Of a stretch of DNA of 64,000 nt, positions 24,931 to 34,389 are shown in pieces. Origin of the DNA: an uncultured Devosia sp. (GTDB lineage: Bacteria; Pseudomonadota; Alphaproteobacteria; Rhizobiales; Devosiaceae); contig NZ_CAJXJS010000008.1 of NCBI RefSeq assembly GCF_913055165.1, forward strand, positions 22,706 through 86,705, read 5' to 3'. The translations under genes were made by a program, and so were the position numbers. Each line of letters opens with the position of its first letter. Position 1 is the first letter of the stretch. Below the pieces are notes generated by a model. The model did not search any database. It was given only the letters and a program-made list of their open reading frames with translations, and had not been told where the DNA came from.

Positions 24931-26388
24931 ATGACCGCACTGACCGACCCCGATCTGTTCCGCCAGCAGGCTCTTGTCGATGGCATCTGGGTCGATGCCG
25001 CCTCCGGCAAGACCGTCGACGTTGTCGATCCCGCCAGCGGCAAGACCATTGGTACCATTCCCGATCTCGACCGTGACGAGACCAAGCGGGCCATCGCAGC
25101 GGCCGAACAGGCATTTGCCAGCTTTCGGCGCACCACCCATGCGGCGCGCGCGGCCATGCTCGAAAAGTGGTTCGACCTGATCATGGCCAACCAGGAAGAC
25201 CTGGCGCGCATCATGACGCTGGAACAGGGCAAGCCATTGGCCGAGGCGCGGGGCGAGATCGTCTACACCGCCTCATTCGTCAAGTGGTATGCCGAGGAAG
25301 CGCGGCGCATAGGCGGCACCACCATTCCGGCACCACAGGCGGACCGGCGTATTCTGGTGCTCAAGGAGCCCGTGGGCGTCGCTGGCATCATTACGCCGTG
25401 GAACTTCCCGGCGGCCATGATTACCCGAAAGGTCGCCCCTGCCATTGCGGCGGGCTGTACCACGGTCATCAAGCCCTCCGAGTTCACGCCCTATTCGGCC
25501 CTGGCCCTGGCCGTTCTGGCGCAGCGCGCTGGCATCCCCGATGGCGTCGTCAATGTCGTCACCGGTTTGCCGACGGAGATTGGCACCGAACTGACCAGCA
25601 ATCCGGCGGTCCGCAAGATTTCGTTCACCGGCTCGACCCGCGTTGGGGCGCTGCTGATGCGCCAGTCGGCTGACAGTATCAAGAAGCTGAGCCTTGAACT
25701 TGGCGGCAACGCGCCCTTCATCGTTTTCGACGATGCCGATATCGAATTGGCCGTAGATGGCGTGATGACCTCCAAGTTCCGCAACGGTGGTCAGACCTGC
25801 GTGTGCGCCAATCGCATCCTGGTGCAGAGCGGGGTCTATGATGCCTTCGCCGAACGGCTGGCGGCGCGAGTTTCGGCGCTCAAGGTCGGCCCCGGCGCCC
25901 AGGCTGGCACGCAGATTGGCCCGATGATTAATCGCGCCGCCGTCGACAAGATTGAGCGCCACGTCGAAGATGCCCTTGCCAAGGGCGCCAGCCTGATGGG
26001 GTCGCGTCCGGCGCTACCAGATGGCGATCACTACGCGGCTCCGGTCGTCCTGGCCAATGCCAGCACCGACATGCTGCTGGCCAATGAGGAGACTTTTGGT
26101 CCGGTGGCGCCGCTCTTCCGCTTCGAGACCGAGGATGAGGCCATCGCTATCGCCAATGGTACACCCTTTGGGCTGGCCGCCTATTTCTATACCCAGGGGC
26201 TCAAGCGCGCCTGGCGCGTCGGCGAGGCCCTGGAATTCGGCATGGTGGGTCTCAATACCGGCGTCATCTCCATGGAGGTCGCGCCCTTTGGCGGCGTCAA
26301 GCAATCCGGTATCGGCCGCGAAGGCGGTCAGGCCGGTATCGAGGAATATCTCGAGCTCAAGAGCTTCCACATTGGTGGTCTCGACTGA
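24931..26388 (+). CDS. gabD: NAD(P)-dependent succinate-semialdehyde dehydrogenase (GabD-type)
   Basis: A 485-residue aldehyde dehydrogenase with catalytic Cys290 (GGQTCVCANR), general base Glu256 (LELGGN) and the cofactor-binding FTGSTRVG (232-239). TPWNFPAAMITRKVAPA and the double-Cys TCVC are typical of GabD. It oxidises succinic semialdehyde or a similar omega-oxo acid to the acid. It fits as the partner of the omega-aminotransferase at 19342. A strong hairpin closes the transcription unit. Confidence 0.87.
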   Translation: MTALTDPDLFRQQALVDGIWVDAASGKTVDVVDPASGKTIGTIPDLDRDETKRAIAAAEQAFASFRRTTHAARAAMLEKWFDLIMANQEDLARIMTLEQGKPLAEARGEIVYTASFVKWYAEEARRIGGTTIPAPQADRRILVLKEPVGVAGIITPWNFPAAMITRKVAPAIAAGCTTVIKPSEFTPYSALALAVLAQRAGIPDGVVNVVTGLPTEIGTELTSNPAVRKISFTGSTRVGALLMRQSADSIKKLSLELGGNAPFIVFDDADIELAVDGVMTSKFRNGGQTCVCANRILVQSGVYDAFAERLAARVSALKVGPGAQAGTQIGPMINRAAVDKIERHVEDALAKGASLMGSRPALPDGDHYAAPVVLANASTDMLLANEETFGPVAPLFRFETEDEAIAIANGTPFGLAAYFYTQGLKRAWRVGEALEFGMVGLNTGVISMEVAPFGGVKQSGIGREGGQAGIEEYLELKSFHIGGLD

Positions 26389-26392
26389 TCAA

Positions 26393-26420
26393 TGTACCGG
26401 GCCTCATCAGGCCCGGTACA
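26393..26420 (+). terminator. Strong hairpin after the SSADH gene
   Basis: TGTACCGGGCC and GGCCCGGTACA form a perfect 11-base stem with a TCATCA loop. It begins 4 bases after the stop codon. There is no clear T tract, but the position and stability support termination, perhaps in both directions because the next gene is convergent. Confidence 0.7.
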
Positions 26421-26553
26421 CCCTCACCGTCAGTCCGTGCCGACCTTGTCGGCTGCAGCAATGGCCCCCTTGGCGGCAACTTGGTCGATACCAATGGGCA
26501 TCGGCAAGTTGGCGCGTTGGGGGCCGTGCCTATGAGGCTCCGGCGCTTCGGCA

Positions 26554-27432
26554 TCAACTCAGCGCGTGACCTGCAAGTCCATAGAAAAGGGGTTGGTCCG
26601 GTTGGCGGTTAAGGAACCGCCGACCTTTGGACATGGTCGTCACCACCTCGGCAATGGTGAGGCCGCATTGCTCGAGAAACGTCGCATAGGGGCCGCTGGC
26701 TTCTCGCGTATCGACGCGGACAAACTGACCCTTGAGGCTCTCCATGTGTGCCGCCGTGAGATGAAGTGCGTCGTCGGCATTGCTCGCCGCTACCGGGCCG
26801 ATAACATGGCCGCGTCCGAAATCACGCCTCATCGAATACCCGACCACCTTGCCTTCACGTCGAAGCACGCAAATCGAGGCGTTCTCCGACAGCATGGTCA
26901 GCAGCCGTTCTCGGCTTCGGCCGAAGGCCTGGCTGTCAAGTGGCAAGACTTCTGCGAGGCGGTCAGCACTGAGAGGGCTCAGTTCGCCATTTACTGGCGG
27001 CAGTGCCGGAACGTCCCGCACCAGTTCGCCTTGGCGCATATGCACCGAGGCTTCGTCGACAAAGCCGAGCGAAAGGTAGAGCCCGTGCGCGGCGCGGGTT
27101 GCGTTGAGCGCCAAGTCTCGTCCATGGCACCGTTCAAGCACGTGGCTCATCAGCCAGCGACCGCCACCTTGCGCCTGGGTGCGGGGGGAGGTGATCACCA
27201 AACCGATGGTGGCGAAGTCGTCGCCATGAGGAAACCACATGGCGGTGCCGAAGACCCGACCAATGCCGTCCACGGCGGCAATGCCCTGACCGGCTCGGAT
27301 CAGCAATTCCCAATCCTTAGGCCGGTGTGGCCAGCCTACAGAAATGGTCAGTGCATGCAGCAGATGTGGATCGACACCGGCAATGTCTCGCGCAACCAGC
27401 TCAAAGGACTTCAGGCGCACCGATTCTTGCAT
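26554..27432 (-). CDS. Twin-domain GNAT acetyltransferase, paralogue 2
   Basis: A 292-residue protein with the same layout as the proteins at 18491 and 43150. It has GWPHRPKDW near the N-terminus, an acetyl-CoA loop region TQAQGGGRWLM, a second domain with FGRGHVIGPVAA and the ending FYGLAGHALS. It is convergent with SSADH and divergent from the M20 deacetylase gene. A GNAT gene facing a deacetylase gene suggests an acetylate/deacetylate pair acting on the same compound, but this is inference. Confidence 0.8.
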   Translation of the reverse strand: MQESVRLKSFELVARDIAGVDPHLLHALTISVGWPHRPKDWELLIRAGQGIAAVDGIGRVFGTAMWFPHGDDFATIGLVITSPRTQAQGGGRWLMSHVLERCHGRDLALNATRAAHGLYLSLGFVDEASVHMRQGELVRDVPALPPVNGELSPLSADRLAEVLPLDSQAFGRSRERLLTMLSENASICVLRREGKVVGYSMRRDFGRGHVIGPVAASNADDALHLTAAHMESLKGQFVRVDTREASGPYATFLEQCGLTIAEVVTTMSKGRRFLNRQPDQPLFYGLAGHALS

Positions 27433-27674
27433 TCAATTCATCCGCTCTCTCGCCGCAGGTTCCGTTCCAGCAGCAGATTGTGACACCCACCGGACATTGC
27501 AGCGTTGCATCTCGCTATTGCATCAGGATGCCGCAGGTAGGCCAGCAGGAATGACCGGTTTCCTCTGGCAATTCGGTATCTTCGTCTGAACCGACGTCCC
27601 ATTCGGCAGGGAACGCTGTGTTCCGCCCGCCATGCTGTCGGCATTCTACAATTTATGCAAGGCGGCGTGGCCTG

Positions 27675-28799
27675 ATGCGCGTTGAGGAGATTCTCGCCCA
27701 GCTGGTGGCATTCCCGACTGTTGTCGGCATGCCGAACCATGCCATTGTTGACTGGATCGCCGACTATTGCCGTTCTTACGGCGCCTCCGTTTCGGTTCTC
27801 ATCGGACCCGAAGGCGATCGGTCCAATCTGCTCGCGACTATCGGCCCGGCTCGAGGCAAGGGCTATGTCCTCTCCGGCCATATGGATGTGGTTCCGGCGC
27901 GGGAAGATGGCTGGACGAGCGACCCATTTGCGCTGCGCCGTGATGGAAGCAAGCTGTTCGGCCGCGGAACCAGCGACATGAAGGGGTTTCTGGCCTGCGC
28001 GCTGGCGGCCCTGCCCAAGCTCGCCGGGCAGGATTTGCAGAACCCGATCCATCTCGCATTTTCCTATGACGAGGAGGCTGGCTGCAGGGGTGTGCCACAC
28101 CTCCTCGCGGCGTTGCCCGGCCTATGCGATGCGCCGCTGGGTGCCATCATCGGTGAACCGAGCCGTATGCAGGCGGTGCGCGCCCACAAGGGCAAGGCCG
28201 CCGCGCGTCTGGAGGTAACTGGCCGGTCAGGTCACTCCTCGCGTCCGGATCTGGGGCTAAATGCCATCCATGCCATGGCGGGCATCGTTGCGCAGATCAT
28301 TGAATACAGCGGTGAGCTAGAAGGCGGGCCTGTGGACCCCGATTTCGAGCCGCCTTGCTCGACCGTACAGATAGGCGTGATCCAGGGCGGGCAATCGGTC
28401 AACATCATTCCTGATCGTTGCATCGCCGAGATCGAGCTGCGCGCCATACCCGGTGCCAGTCCGACGGCCCTTCTCGAGCCCGTGAAGAATGCGCTCCTTG
28501 CGCTCCGCGACAGCGGCTATGAGGTTGCCTGGCATGAGTTGACCACTTATCCGGGCCTGTCGCTTTCCAGGGACAGCGCCCTGGCGTCGCTGCTGTCGGA
28601 GCTGACGGACAAGCCAGTGCTGCCGGCTGTCAGCTACGGCACCGAGGCGGGGCTTTACCAGCAGGCCGGTATCGAAGCGATCATCTGCGGTCCCGGCGAC
28701 ATTGGGCGTGCCCACAAGCCCGACGAATACATCGAAACAGCCGAACTCGCCGCCTGCCAGGCCCTGATCGAGGATCTTGGCGCCAAGCTGGCCGCGTAG
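27675..28799 (+). CDS. M20-family deacetylase (ArgE/DapE-like)
   Basis: A 374-residue zinc aminopeptidase-fold amidohydrolase starting at ATG 27675. Metal ligands are visible as SGHMD (His69, Asp71), GRGTSDMKG (Asp101) and the catalytic YDEEAG (Glu133, Glu134). The length and motifs match acetylornithine deacetylase-like M20A enzymes, which remove an N-acyl group from an amino acid. The next gene starts 18 bases later and the cupin 14 bases after that, giving a three-gene operon. The true acyl amino acid is unknown, and ornithine synthesis is unlikely in this catabolic setting. Confidence 0.85.
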   Translation: MRVEEILAQLVAFPTVVGMPNHAIVDWIADYCRSYGASVSVLIGPEGDRSNLLATIGPARGKGYVLSGHMDVVPAREDGWTSDPFALRRDGSKLFGRGTSDMKGFLACALAALPKLAGQDLQNPIHLAFSYDEEAGCRGVPHLLAALPGLCDAPLGAIIGEPSRMQAVRAHKGKAAARLEVTGRSGHSSRPDLGLNAIHAMAGIVAQIIEYSGELEGGPVDPDFEPPCSTVQIGVIQGGQSVNIIPDRCIAEIELRAIPGASPTALLEPVKNALLALRDSGYEVAWHELTTYPGLSLSRDSALASLLSELTDKPVLPAVSYGTEAGLYQQAGIEAIICGPGDIGRAHKPDEYIETAELAACQALIEDLGAKLAA

Positions 28800-28817
28800 C
28801 GCAAAAGAGGGGTCTCG

Positions 28818-29741
28818 ATGACATTCCTGTTCAACTCGGATGCCGCCCGCGCTGCGGTCTTTCGTGAGGTGTTCGCGCGCGAATTGCCGGATCTGCCGTT
28901 CGTCATGCCTTCCGACGCGATCGATGCGGAAGCGGTACGGTACCTCATCACCTGGACTGTGCCCGCGGTCCTTTCGCGCTACCGCAACCTCGAGATGCTG
29001 TTCTCGATCGGCGCCGGCGTCGACCAGTTCGACTGGGACGGCCTTCCTGAGGGCGTCAAGCTCGTACGCATGGTCGAAGAGGGCATCATCCGCATGATGG
29101 AGGAATACGTTGCGCTCGGCGTGCTGGCGCTGCATCGGCAATTGCCTACCTACCGGACGCAGCAGCAGAACGGGATCTGGAAGCCCCTCCCGGCGTATCA
29201 GGCCAGCCAGCGTCGCTTGGGCTTCCTGGGCCTGGGCGTGTTGGCCAAGGCGGCCATCGAACGCCTCAAACCCTTCGGCTTCCCGATTGCCGGGTGGAGC
29301 CGCGGCCCCAAGCAGATCGAAGGGATCGAGTGCTTTGATGGCGCGGCCGCGTTGCCCGCCTTTCTCGCCCAGACGGACATCCTGATTTGTCTCTTGCCGC
29401 TGACGCGGGAGACGCGCGGCCTCCTCAATGCCGATCTCTTCGCCGCCCTGCCGCGGGGAGCGCAATTGCTACATGTGGGTCGAGGGCCTCAGCTCGACCA
29501 GCAGGCGCTGCTCGCGGCGCTGAATTCGGGGCAGATTTCGGCGGCCATGCTCGATGTGACCGACCCGGAACCGTTGCCGTCCGATCACCCTTTCTGGTCG
29601 CACCCACAGGTGCTGATCACGCCCCATATTGCCTCGGTCACGCAGCCGCTCAGTGCGGCGCGGGCCGTGGTGGACAACATCCGGCGTCACCGCGCCGGGG
29701 AGGAACCGATCGGCCTGGTCGATCGCGCACTTGGCTATTAG
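28818..29741 (+). CDS. D-2-hydroxyacid dehydrogenase (glyoxylate/hydroxypyruvate reductase A-like)
   Basis: A 307-residue NAD(P)-dependent reductase with the Rossmann motif [16 protein letters not shown] (about residues 135-150) and catalytic regions [22 protein letters not shown] (Arg) and [11 protein letters not shown] (His). The compact size and divergent N-terminus match GhrA rather than SerA or LdhA. The reaction would interconvert a 2-oxo acid and a D-2-hydroxy acid. It lies between the M20 deacetylase gene and the cupin gene, with short gaps, and so probably works on the deamination product of the same substrate. Confidence 0.85.
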   Translation: MTFLFNSDAARAAVFREVFARELPDLPFVMPSDAIDAEAVRYLITWTVPAVLSRYRNLEMLFSIGAGVDQFDWDGLPEGVKLVRMVEEGIIRMMEEYVALGVLALHRQLPTYRTQQQNGIWKPLPAYQASQRRLGFLGLGVLAKAAIERLKPFGFPIAGWSRGPKQIEGIECFDGAAALPAFLAQTDILICLLPLTRETRGLLNADLFAALPRGAQLLHVGRGPQLDQQALLAALNSGQISAAMLDVTDPEPLPSDHPFWSHPQVLITPHIASVTQPLSAARAVVDNIRRHRAGEEPIGLVDRALGY

Positions 29742-29755
29742 CAAGGAAGGCCACT

Positions 29756-30112
29756 ATGTCCCTTATCAAGACCATCGAGCACAATCCCGACTTCGAACCC
29801 GTCCAGTCCAAGCCCGAAGCGGATCGCCTGATCTCCGGCGATCCGGCCTTCAAGTCCTGGCCGCAGGATGCCGACAAGGGCGACAAGGTGCGCACCGGGG
29901 TGTGGGAAGCCACGCCCGGCGTGACGCATTCGCGCAAGGGGACGATGTATGAGTTCTGCCACATCCTCTCGGGCGTGATCGAAATCGAGGAGCAGGGCGG
30001 CGAGACCCGCACCTATCGCGCCGGCGATAGCTTCGTGATGAAGCCCGGCTTTGTGGGTGTCTGGCGGACCATCGAAACGGTCCGCAAGATCTTCGTCTGC
30101 GTCTACGAATAG
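29756..30112 (+). CDS. Small cupin-domain protein
   Basis: A 118-residue single-domain cupin of the Cupin_3 type. The first cupin motif falls in GVTHSRKGTMYEFCHILSG and the second in RAGDSFVMKPGF. It keeps a His in the first box and a Glu two residues before Cys-His (EFCH), but the full four-residue metal set is not obvious. Similar proteins act as ureidoglycine-aminohydrolase-like or sensor cupins. It ends the M20-GhrA-cupin operon and faces the Lrp gene across a hairpin. Its role is unknown. Confidence 0.8.
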   Translation: MSLIKTIEHNPDFEPVQSKPEADRLISGDPAFKSWPQDADKGDKVRTGVWEATPGVTHSRKGTMYEFCHILSGVIEIEEQGGETRTYRAGDSFVMKPGFVGVWRTIETVRKIFVCVYE

Positions 30113-30126
30113 GTTCAGTTGGGCGC

Positions 30127-30154
30127 GTCCGGCGGCCTTTACCTGCTGCCGGAC
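30127..30154. terminator. Hairpin between convergent cupin and Lrp genes
   Basis: GTCCGGCGGC and GCTGCCGGAC form a 10-base stem with one G-T pair and an 8-base loop. It lies between two convergent genes and could serve both. Confidence 0.55.
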
Positions 30155-30178
30155 CCTGCAGTGCTTTGGCGGCGGGGG

Positions 30179-30667
30179 TCAGGCCGTGAAGATACTGTCC
30201 AGAGGCACGTGGGATTTCACTATCGGGGACTTCAGGACCACGAAGGTGAAGTACTTGTCGATCCCGATATCGAGCTCGATCAGCCGCTCGATGATTGCTT
30301 GGTATTCGCTGATCCCGGCCGTGACGAATTTCACCAGGTAGTCGTATCCCCCCGAGACCAGGTGACACTCGACGACCGCATCGATCTTTTCGATCGTCGT
30401 CAGGAACCGCGAAAAGTCGATGGGACGGTGATTGCGCAGGGTGATTTCCGTGAACACCGTCAAGGTCTGTCCCAGCTTGGCCACGTCGATCTGCGCGCTG
30501 TAGCCGGTGATGAAACCTTCCGACTGCAGCTTCTTGACCCGCATCAGGCATGGGCTGGGCGACAGGTTGACCAGTTCGGCCAGCTCGACATTGGAGATCC
30601 GTCCATTCTTCTGGAGTTCCGCCAGAATCCTGATGTCGATCCTATCGAGCTTCATAACAGTATCCAT
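30179..30667 (-). CDS. Lrp/AsnC-family transcriptional regulator
   Basis: A 162-residue regulator with an N-terminal winged helix (LDRIDIRILAELQKNGRISNVELAEL, about residues 7-32, then LSPSPCLMRVKKL). A C-terminal RAM/AsnC effector domain follows, with the dimer and ligand segment HLVSGGYDYLVKF. The start could be ATG 30667 or 30655. Lrp-type proteins sense amino acids and often control adjacent amino-acid oxidase or transport genes. The downstream M20 operon and the upstream FAD oxidoreductase and dipeptide transporter genes are candidate targets. Confidence 0.88.
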   Translation of the reverse strand: MDTVMKLDRIDIRILAELQKNGRISNVELAELVNLSPSPCLMRVKKLQSEGFITGYSAQIDVAKLGQTLTVFTEITLRNHRPIDFSRFLTTIEKIDAVVECHLVSGGYDYLVKFVTAGISEYQAIIERLIELDIGIDKYFTFVVLKSPIVKSHVPLDSIFTA

Positions 30668-30852
30668 TCCAAGAACGCGACGCGGCGCATCATGCACAGT
30701 TGGTCATGCATCGGCGTGGCCGTCCAGTATATCGTCTCGCGGCGGAATGTTTCCACCCTGAGGATCCACTGCCGCTCACAAAGGCTCCACACTCGCATCC
30801 TATAGCCGGTCCTATTAGCGCCCATGCCAATTCACGACTTCCAGGGTGACCG

Positions 30853-32178
30853 CTAGAACTCGGCGACCTTGCCCCAGGCCGCTGTTTTCAGGCGCTCAGG
30901 GCGGAATTGGGCTGGATCGACGATGGGGGCCTTTCCGGTGATGATGTCGGCAATCAGGTGCCCGGCACCGGGTCCGATGGCAAAGCCATGGCCACTGAAG
31001 CCAGCCGCAAGGATGAAGCCGGGAATGCTCTCGACCTCGCCGATTACCGGAATACCATCGGGCGTACTGTCAATATAACCGGCCCAGGAATCGGTAATGG
31101 AGAGGTTTCGAATCTCCGGGATCAGTTCGCAGGCACGCTCGTAGGTCAGGCGTATCTGTGCCATGTCCGGCCCTGGGTCGAGGATACGGTTTTGCTCCAT
31201 CGGCGTAATGTCGTCGAGCGACCATTTCTTCAAGGTTTCGTGTCCCTGTCGCCATCCCTCCAGCCCTCCGGGGGAGAGACTACGCCAGCGGCGGGCAAAC
31301 ATGGGCAAGAATTCCCGTCCAAACCGGAACTGCTGAGGCGTCGGGTCTACGCGCGCGCGACCGCTTATGGCCAGCGTGTAGCCGCCATTGCCCCGCCGCG
31401 TGATGGCAACATCAGGCGCGGCAAGGGCAGGGGGCATGGCCGAGAGGCCTGGCGCGACCGCCAGGATAGAGGAGCGTACGGAGGCTTGCGGAAACCGGAT
31501 GCCCAGTTGGTGACAGAAGGACGAGGCCCAGGCCCCACCCGCCATAACCACGGTCCTGGTCTTGATCGTGCCTTTTTCAGTCACCACCCCGCTGACCCGG
31601 CCCGCACTGAGCTCGATGCCGCGGGCGGCACAGAACTGATGCACCGTACCGCCTGCGGCCATGATGCCGCGTGCCGCAACCGGCACCGCACGCGAGGGAT
31701 CGGCTGTTCCGTCGGTGGGCGAGAAGACGCCGCCTTTCCACTTGCGCCCGGTGGCCTTGCCTCGCTCACTGGCCTCCTGAGCGCTGAGCATATGTGTGGT
31801 GACCCCGGCGGTGCGCGCGAAGTCTCGCCACTTTGCCCATCCGGCCAACTGGCTTTCATCATCGGAAAGGTAAAGTAGGCCACAACGCCGGAAGCCGGTA
31901 TCTTCGCCGGTCTCCTTGGCGACATTCTCCCACAATTGGAGGCTCTTGGTAGCCATTGGCAGCTCGCGGGCATCGCGGTTCTGCTGACGGCACCAGCCCC
32001 AGTTTCGGCTCGACTGCTCGGCGGCGACGCGCCCCTTTTCGAGCAGGGCAACTCGTACGCCCCGGCGCGACAGGTAATAGGCGGTGAACACGCCCACGAC
32101 GCCGCCACCGATGACGACGGCGTCGGCCTCCCCGGGCAAATCGGCACTGGATTCGATGTGAAGCAGGGGCGCGGGCAT
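30853..32178 (-). CDS. FAD-dependent amino-acid/amine oxidoreductase, DadA-like, paralogue 2
   Basis: A 441-residue DAO-fold flavoprotein starting at ATG 32178 after AAGGAG. Its FAD motif is VVIGGGVVGVFTAYYLSRRG (21-40), and the late contact is GFSGHGFAIGPGAGH. EQSSRNWGWCRQQNRD (54-69) is identical, at the same position, to the protein at 12482. The two are clear paralogues but differ through the substrate half, so they probably oxidise different compounds. The reading frame extends to 32745, but the extension has no ribosome site and is not protein-like. The gene is divergent from a dipeptide-type importer and next to an Lrp gene. Confidence 0.83.
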   Translation of the reverse strand: MPAPLLHIESSADLPGEADAVVIGGGVVGVFTAYYLSRRGVRVALLEKGRVAAEQSSRNWGWCRQQNRDARELPMATKSLQLWENVAKETGEDTGFRRCGLLYLSDDESQLAGWAKWRDFARTAGVTTHMLSAQEASERGKATGRKWKGGVFSPTDGTADPSRAVPVAARGIMAAGGTVHQFCAARGIELSAGRVSGVVTEKGTIKTRTVVMAGGAWASSFCHQLGIRFPQASVRSSILAVAPGLSAMPPALAAPDVAITRRGNGGYTLAISGRARVDPTPQQFRFGREFLPMFARRWRSLSPGGLEGWRQGHETLKKWSLDDITPMEQNRILDPGPDMAQIRLTYERACELIPEIRNLSITDSWAGYIDSTPDGIPVIGEVESIPGFILAAGFSGHGFAIGPGAGHLIADIITGKAPIVDPAQFRPERLKTAAWGKVAEF

Positions 32179-32691
32179 GAAGAACTCCTTTGTTCCATAC
32201 ATTCTAGCGCGCCGTCTTTTGCCGCGTGCCATGGCTGATCGGCACTCTGCGGAATCTTTTGCGGCCAAGGAGCTACCGCGCAGCAGGATGTGCTGTCCGA
32301 GTGAAGGGGATGAAAGAGTCTCCGGAACATCGGCACCCGGCGCGCGCGGTTTATACCCACTGGCGGCGGTGCAGGACGAATCGCTGTCTGGCTCGGCAGA
32401 TTTAGCATGTCGTGCTGCCTGACGACGCACTTTCGGAGAATCTGCGGGGGCTGTGGGGAGGACACTGTCTAAACTTCGAGGCGTCCACCTGACGAGGATT
32501 GGGGGTCTTGCAAAAGACGGCAACAGGTCGGCGTCGCTCGCAGGAGCCAGGGACCGAACCGGAGTTAGGGAACAATGTCTTGGAGCCCCCCGATGGACGA
32601 TGCGACTATGTTTCCCAGCCCGGCCTTGGGCATGAGCCGACGGCGCGCCGGGCCGCAATTTGATCCCAGTACGCGGCGGGAGAACAGCACC
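32179..32691. other. 513-bp divergent intergenic region
   Basis: This gap lies between the FAD oxidoreductase gene (-) and the ABC transporter operon (+). Reading frames crossing it lack ribosome sites and are extensions of the flanking genes. I see no hairpin or RNA gene. It should contain two promoters and possibly Lrp sites, which I cannot define by eye. Confidence 0.4.
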
Positions 32692-34389
32692 ATGACCGTG
32701 ACCACCGAGACGGCATCGCCCCAGGACCTGGCGCTTTCCGTGCACGATCTCACGATAAGCCTTCCTCCCGGAATGGAGCGGCCCTACGCCGTCGAAGGTG
32801 TCTCGTTCCAGCTCGAACGCGGAAAGATACTCTGCATCATCGGCGAGTCCGGCTCAGGCAAGTCGGTTACGGCCAATGCCTTGATGGGCTTTCTGCCCAA
32901 TCCGATTAAGATCACATCCGGGACGATCCATCTCGAAGGCATGGGCATCGTGGGGATGCCGGCCGAACAACTGCGCAGCGTGCGCGGGCGGGTGGTCTCG
33001 ATGATCTTTCAGGACCCGCTATCGGCATTGAACCCCCTGATGACGGTGGGTGAGCAGATCACCGAGGTGCTGCTGGCACATGGCGTCGGTACCAAGCAGT
33101 CTCGGCGCGCCCGTGCCGTCGAGCTGCTCACCGAGGTCGGTCTGCCCGACCCGCAACTCATGTATCACCAATATCCATTCCGGCTGTCCGGCGGCCAGCG
33201 CCAGCGCGTCATGATCGCCATGGCCCTGGCTTTGGAGCCGGCCATCCTCATTGCCGATGAGCCGACCACGGCTCTAGACGTGACTACCCAGGCGCAGATC
33301 CTCAAGCTCATTCGGGACATCCAGCGCCGCAAAGGGATGAGCGTGATGTTCATCACCCATGACTTCGGCGTGGTGGCCGAAATCGCTGACGACGTCGTGG
33401 TCATGGAAAAGGGCAAGATCGTCGAGCAGGGTGATGCCGATCAGGTGCTGAAATCTCCCAGCCACCCCTATACGCGCCGCCTGTTGGCGGCAGTTCCCCA
33501 CCTCACGGGCGAGGATCGCTCGCGCACTGAAAAGGCCACGGCACCGGTTCTCAAGGTGGAGAACCTGGTCAAGACCTATCGCAGCGGCGGCGTGCTTTTC
33601 GGCAAGAAGCGCGTCGTGCCGGCGGTGAACGATATTTCGTTTGAGGTCGCACCGGGCCGCACGCTCGGCGTGGTGGGCGAAAGCGGTTCGGGAAAGACCT
33701 CGCTGGGCCGCCTGCTGATCAAGCTGCTCGACAGCGATAGCGGTAAAATTTTGTTCGAAGGCCGAGACATCGCCGGGCTGCGGGAGCCTGAATTCCGCGC
33801 CTTGCGCCCAAGCATCCAGATGATCTTCCAGGATCCGTTCGCTTCTCTCAATCCACGCTCGACCATCGGCCATATCCTGACCGTGGGGCCGGTGGCACAT
33901 GGAACGCCCTATAGCCGGGCTCGCGATGAGGCTAAGGCCCTCCTGGCCCATGTCGGCCTCGATGCTGGTGCCTTCGACCGCTACCCGCATGAGTTTTCCG
34001 GTGGCCAACGCCAGCGCATCGGCATCGCCAGGGCGCTGATGTTCAAGCCCAAGCTATTGATCGCCGACGAGGCAGTCTCGGCGCTGGATGTGTCCATCCA
34101 GGCGCAGATCCTCCAACTGCTGGATCAGATCCAGCGGGAAACCGGCGTATCGATGCTGTTCATCACCCACGACCTGCGCGTCGCCAGCCAGATCTGCGAC
34201 GAGATCGTGGTGATGCAGAAGGGACGGATCGTCGAATACGGGCCGCCGTCCCAGATATTCCTATCGCCGCAGTCGGCTTACACCCGTGAGCTGGTGGCGG
34301 CGATCCCGGGGGAGCGTCCGGACCTGGCTGTGCCGGACGTGCTCGACAGCTCAGCCGTGGCGGGAACGCCGAAAGGGAGAAAATCATGA
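32692..34389 (+). CDS. Dipeptide/oligopeptide ABC transporter ATPase, DppD-DppF fusion
   Basis: A 565-residue protein with two complete ATPase domains in one chain. The first has [12 protein letters not shown] and [15 protein letters not shown], Walker [13 protein letters not shown]. The second has [27 protein letters not shown] and [12 protein letters not shown]. Each ends in the oligopeptide-type C-terminal extension ([22 protein letters not shown]). This GsiA-like fusion is common in alphaproteobacteria and powers uptake of peptides, opines or glutathione. It overlaps the binding-protein gene by 4 bases and starts the importer operon. Confidence 0.92.
   Translation: MTVTTETASPQDLALSVHDLTISLPPGMERPYAVEGVSFQLERGKILCIIGESGSGKSVTANALMGFLPNPIKITSGTIHLEGMGIVGMPAEQLRSVRGRVVSMIFQDPLSALNPLMTVGEQITEVLLAHGVGTKQSRRARAVELLTEVGLPDPQLMYHQYPFRLSGGQRQRVMIAMALALEPAILIADEPTTALDVTTQAQILKLIRDIQRRKGMSVMFITHDFGVVAEIADDVVVMEKGKIVEQGDADQVLKSPSHPYTRRLLAAVPHLTGEDRSRTEKATAPVLKVENLVKTYRSGGVLFGKKRVVPAVNDISFEVAPGRTLGVVGESGSGKTSLGRLLIKLLDSDSGKILFEGRDIAGLREPEFRALRPSIQMIFQDPFASLNPRSTIGHILTVGPVAHGTPYSRARDEAKALLAHVGLDAGAFDRYPHEFSGGQRQRIGIARALMFKPKLLIADEAVSALDVSIQAQILQLLDQIQRETGVSMLFITHDLRVASQICDEIVVMQKGRIVEYGPPSQIFLSPQSAYTRELVAAIPGERPDLAVPDVLDSSAVAGTPKGRKS

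Noticed and set aside
30853..32745. Long N-terminal extension of the FAD oxidoreductase frame
   Set aside because: The real start at 32178 has an AAGGAG site and aligns residue for residue with the paralogue at 12482; the extension is not protein-like.
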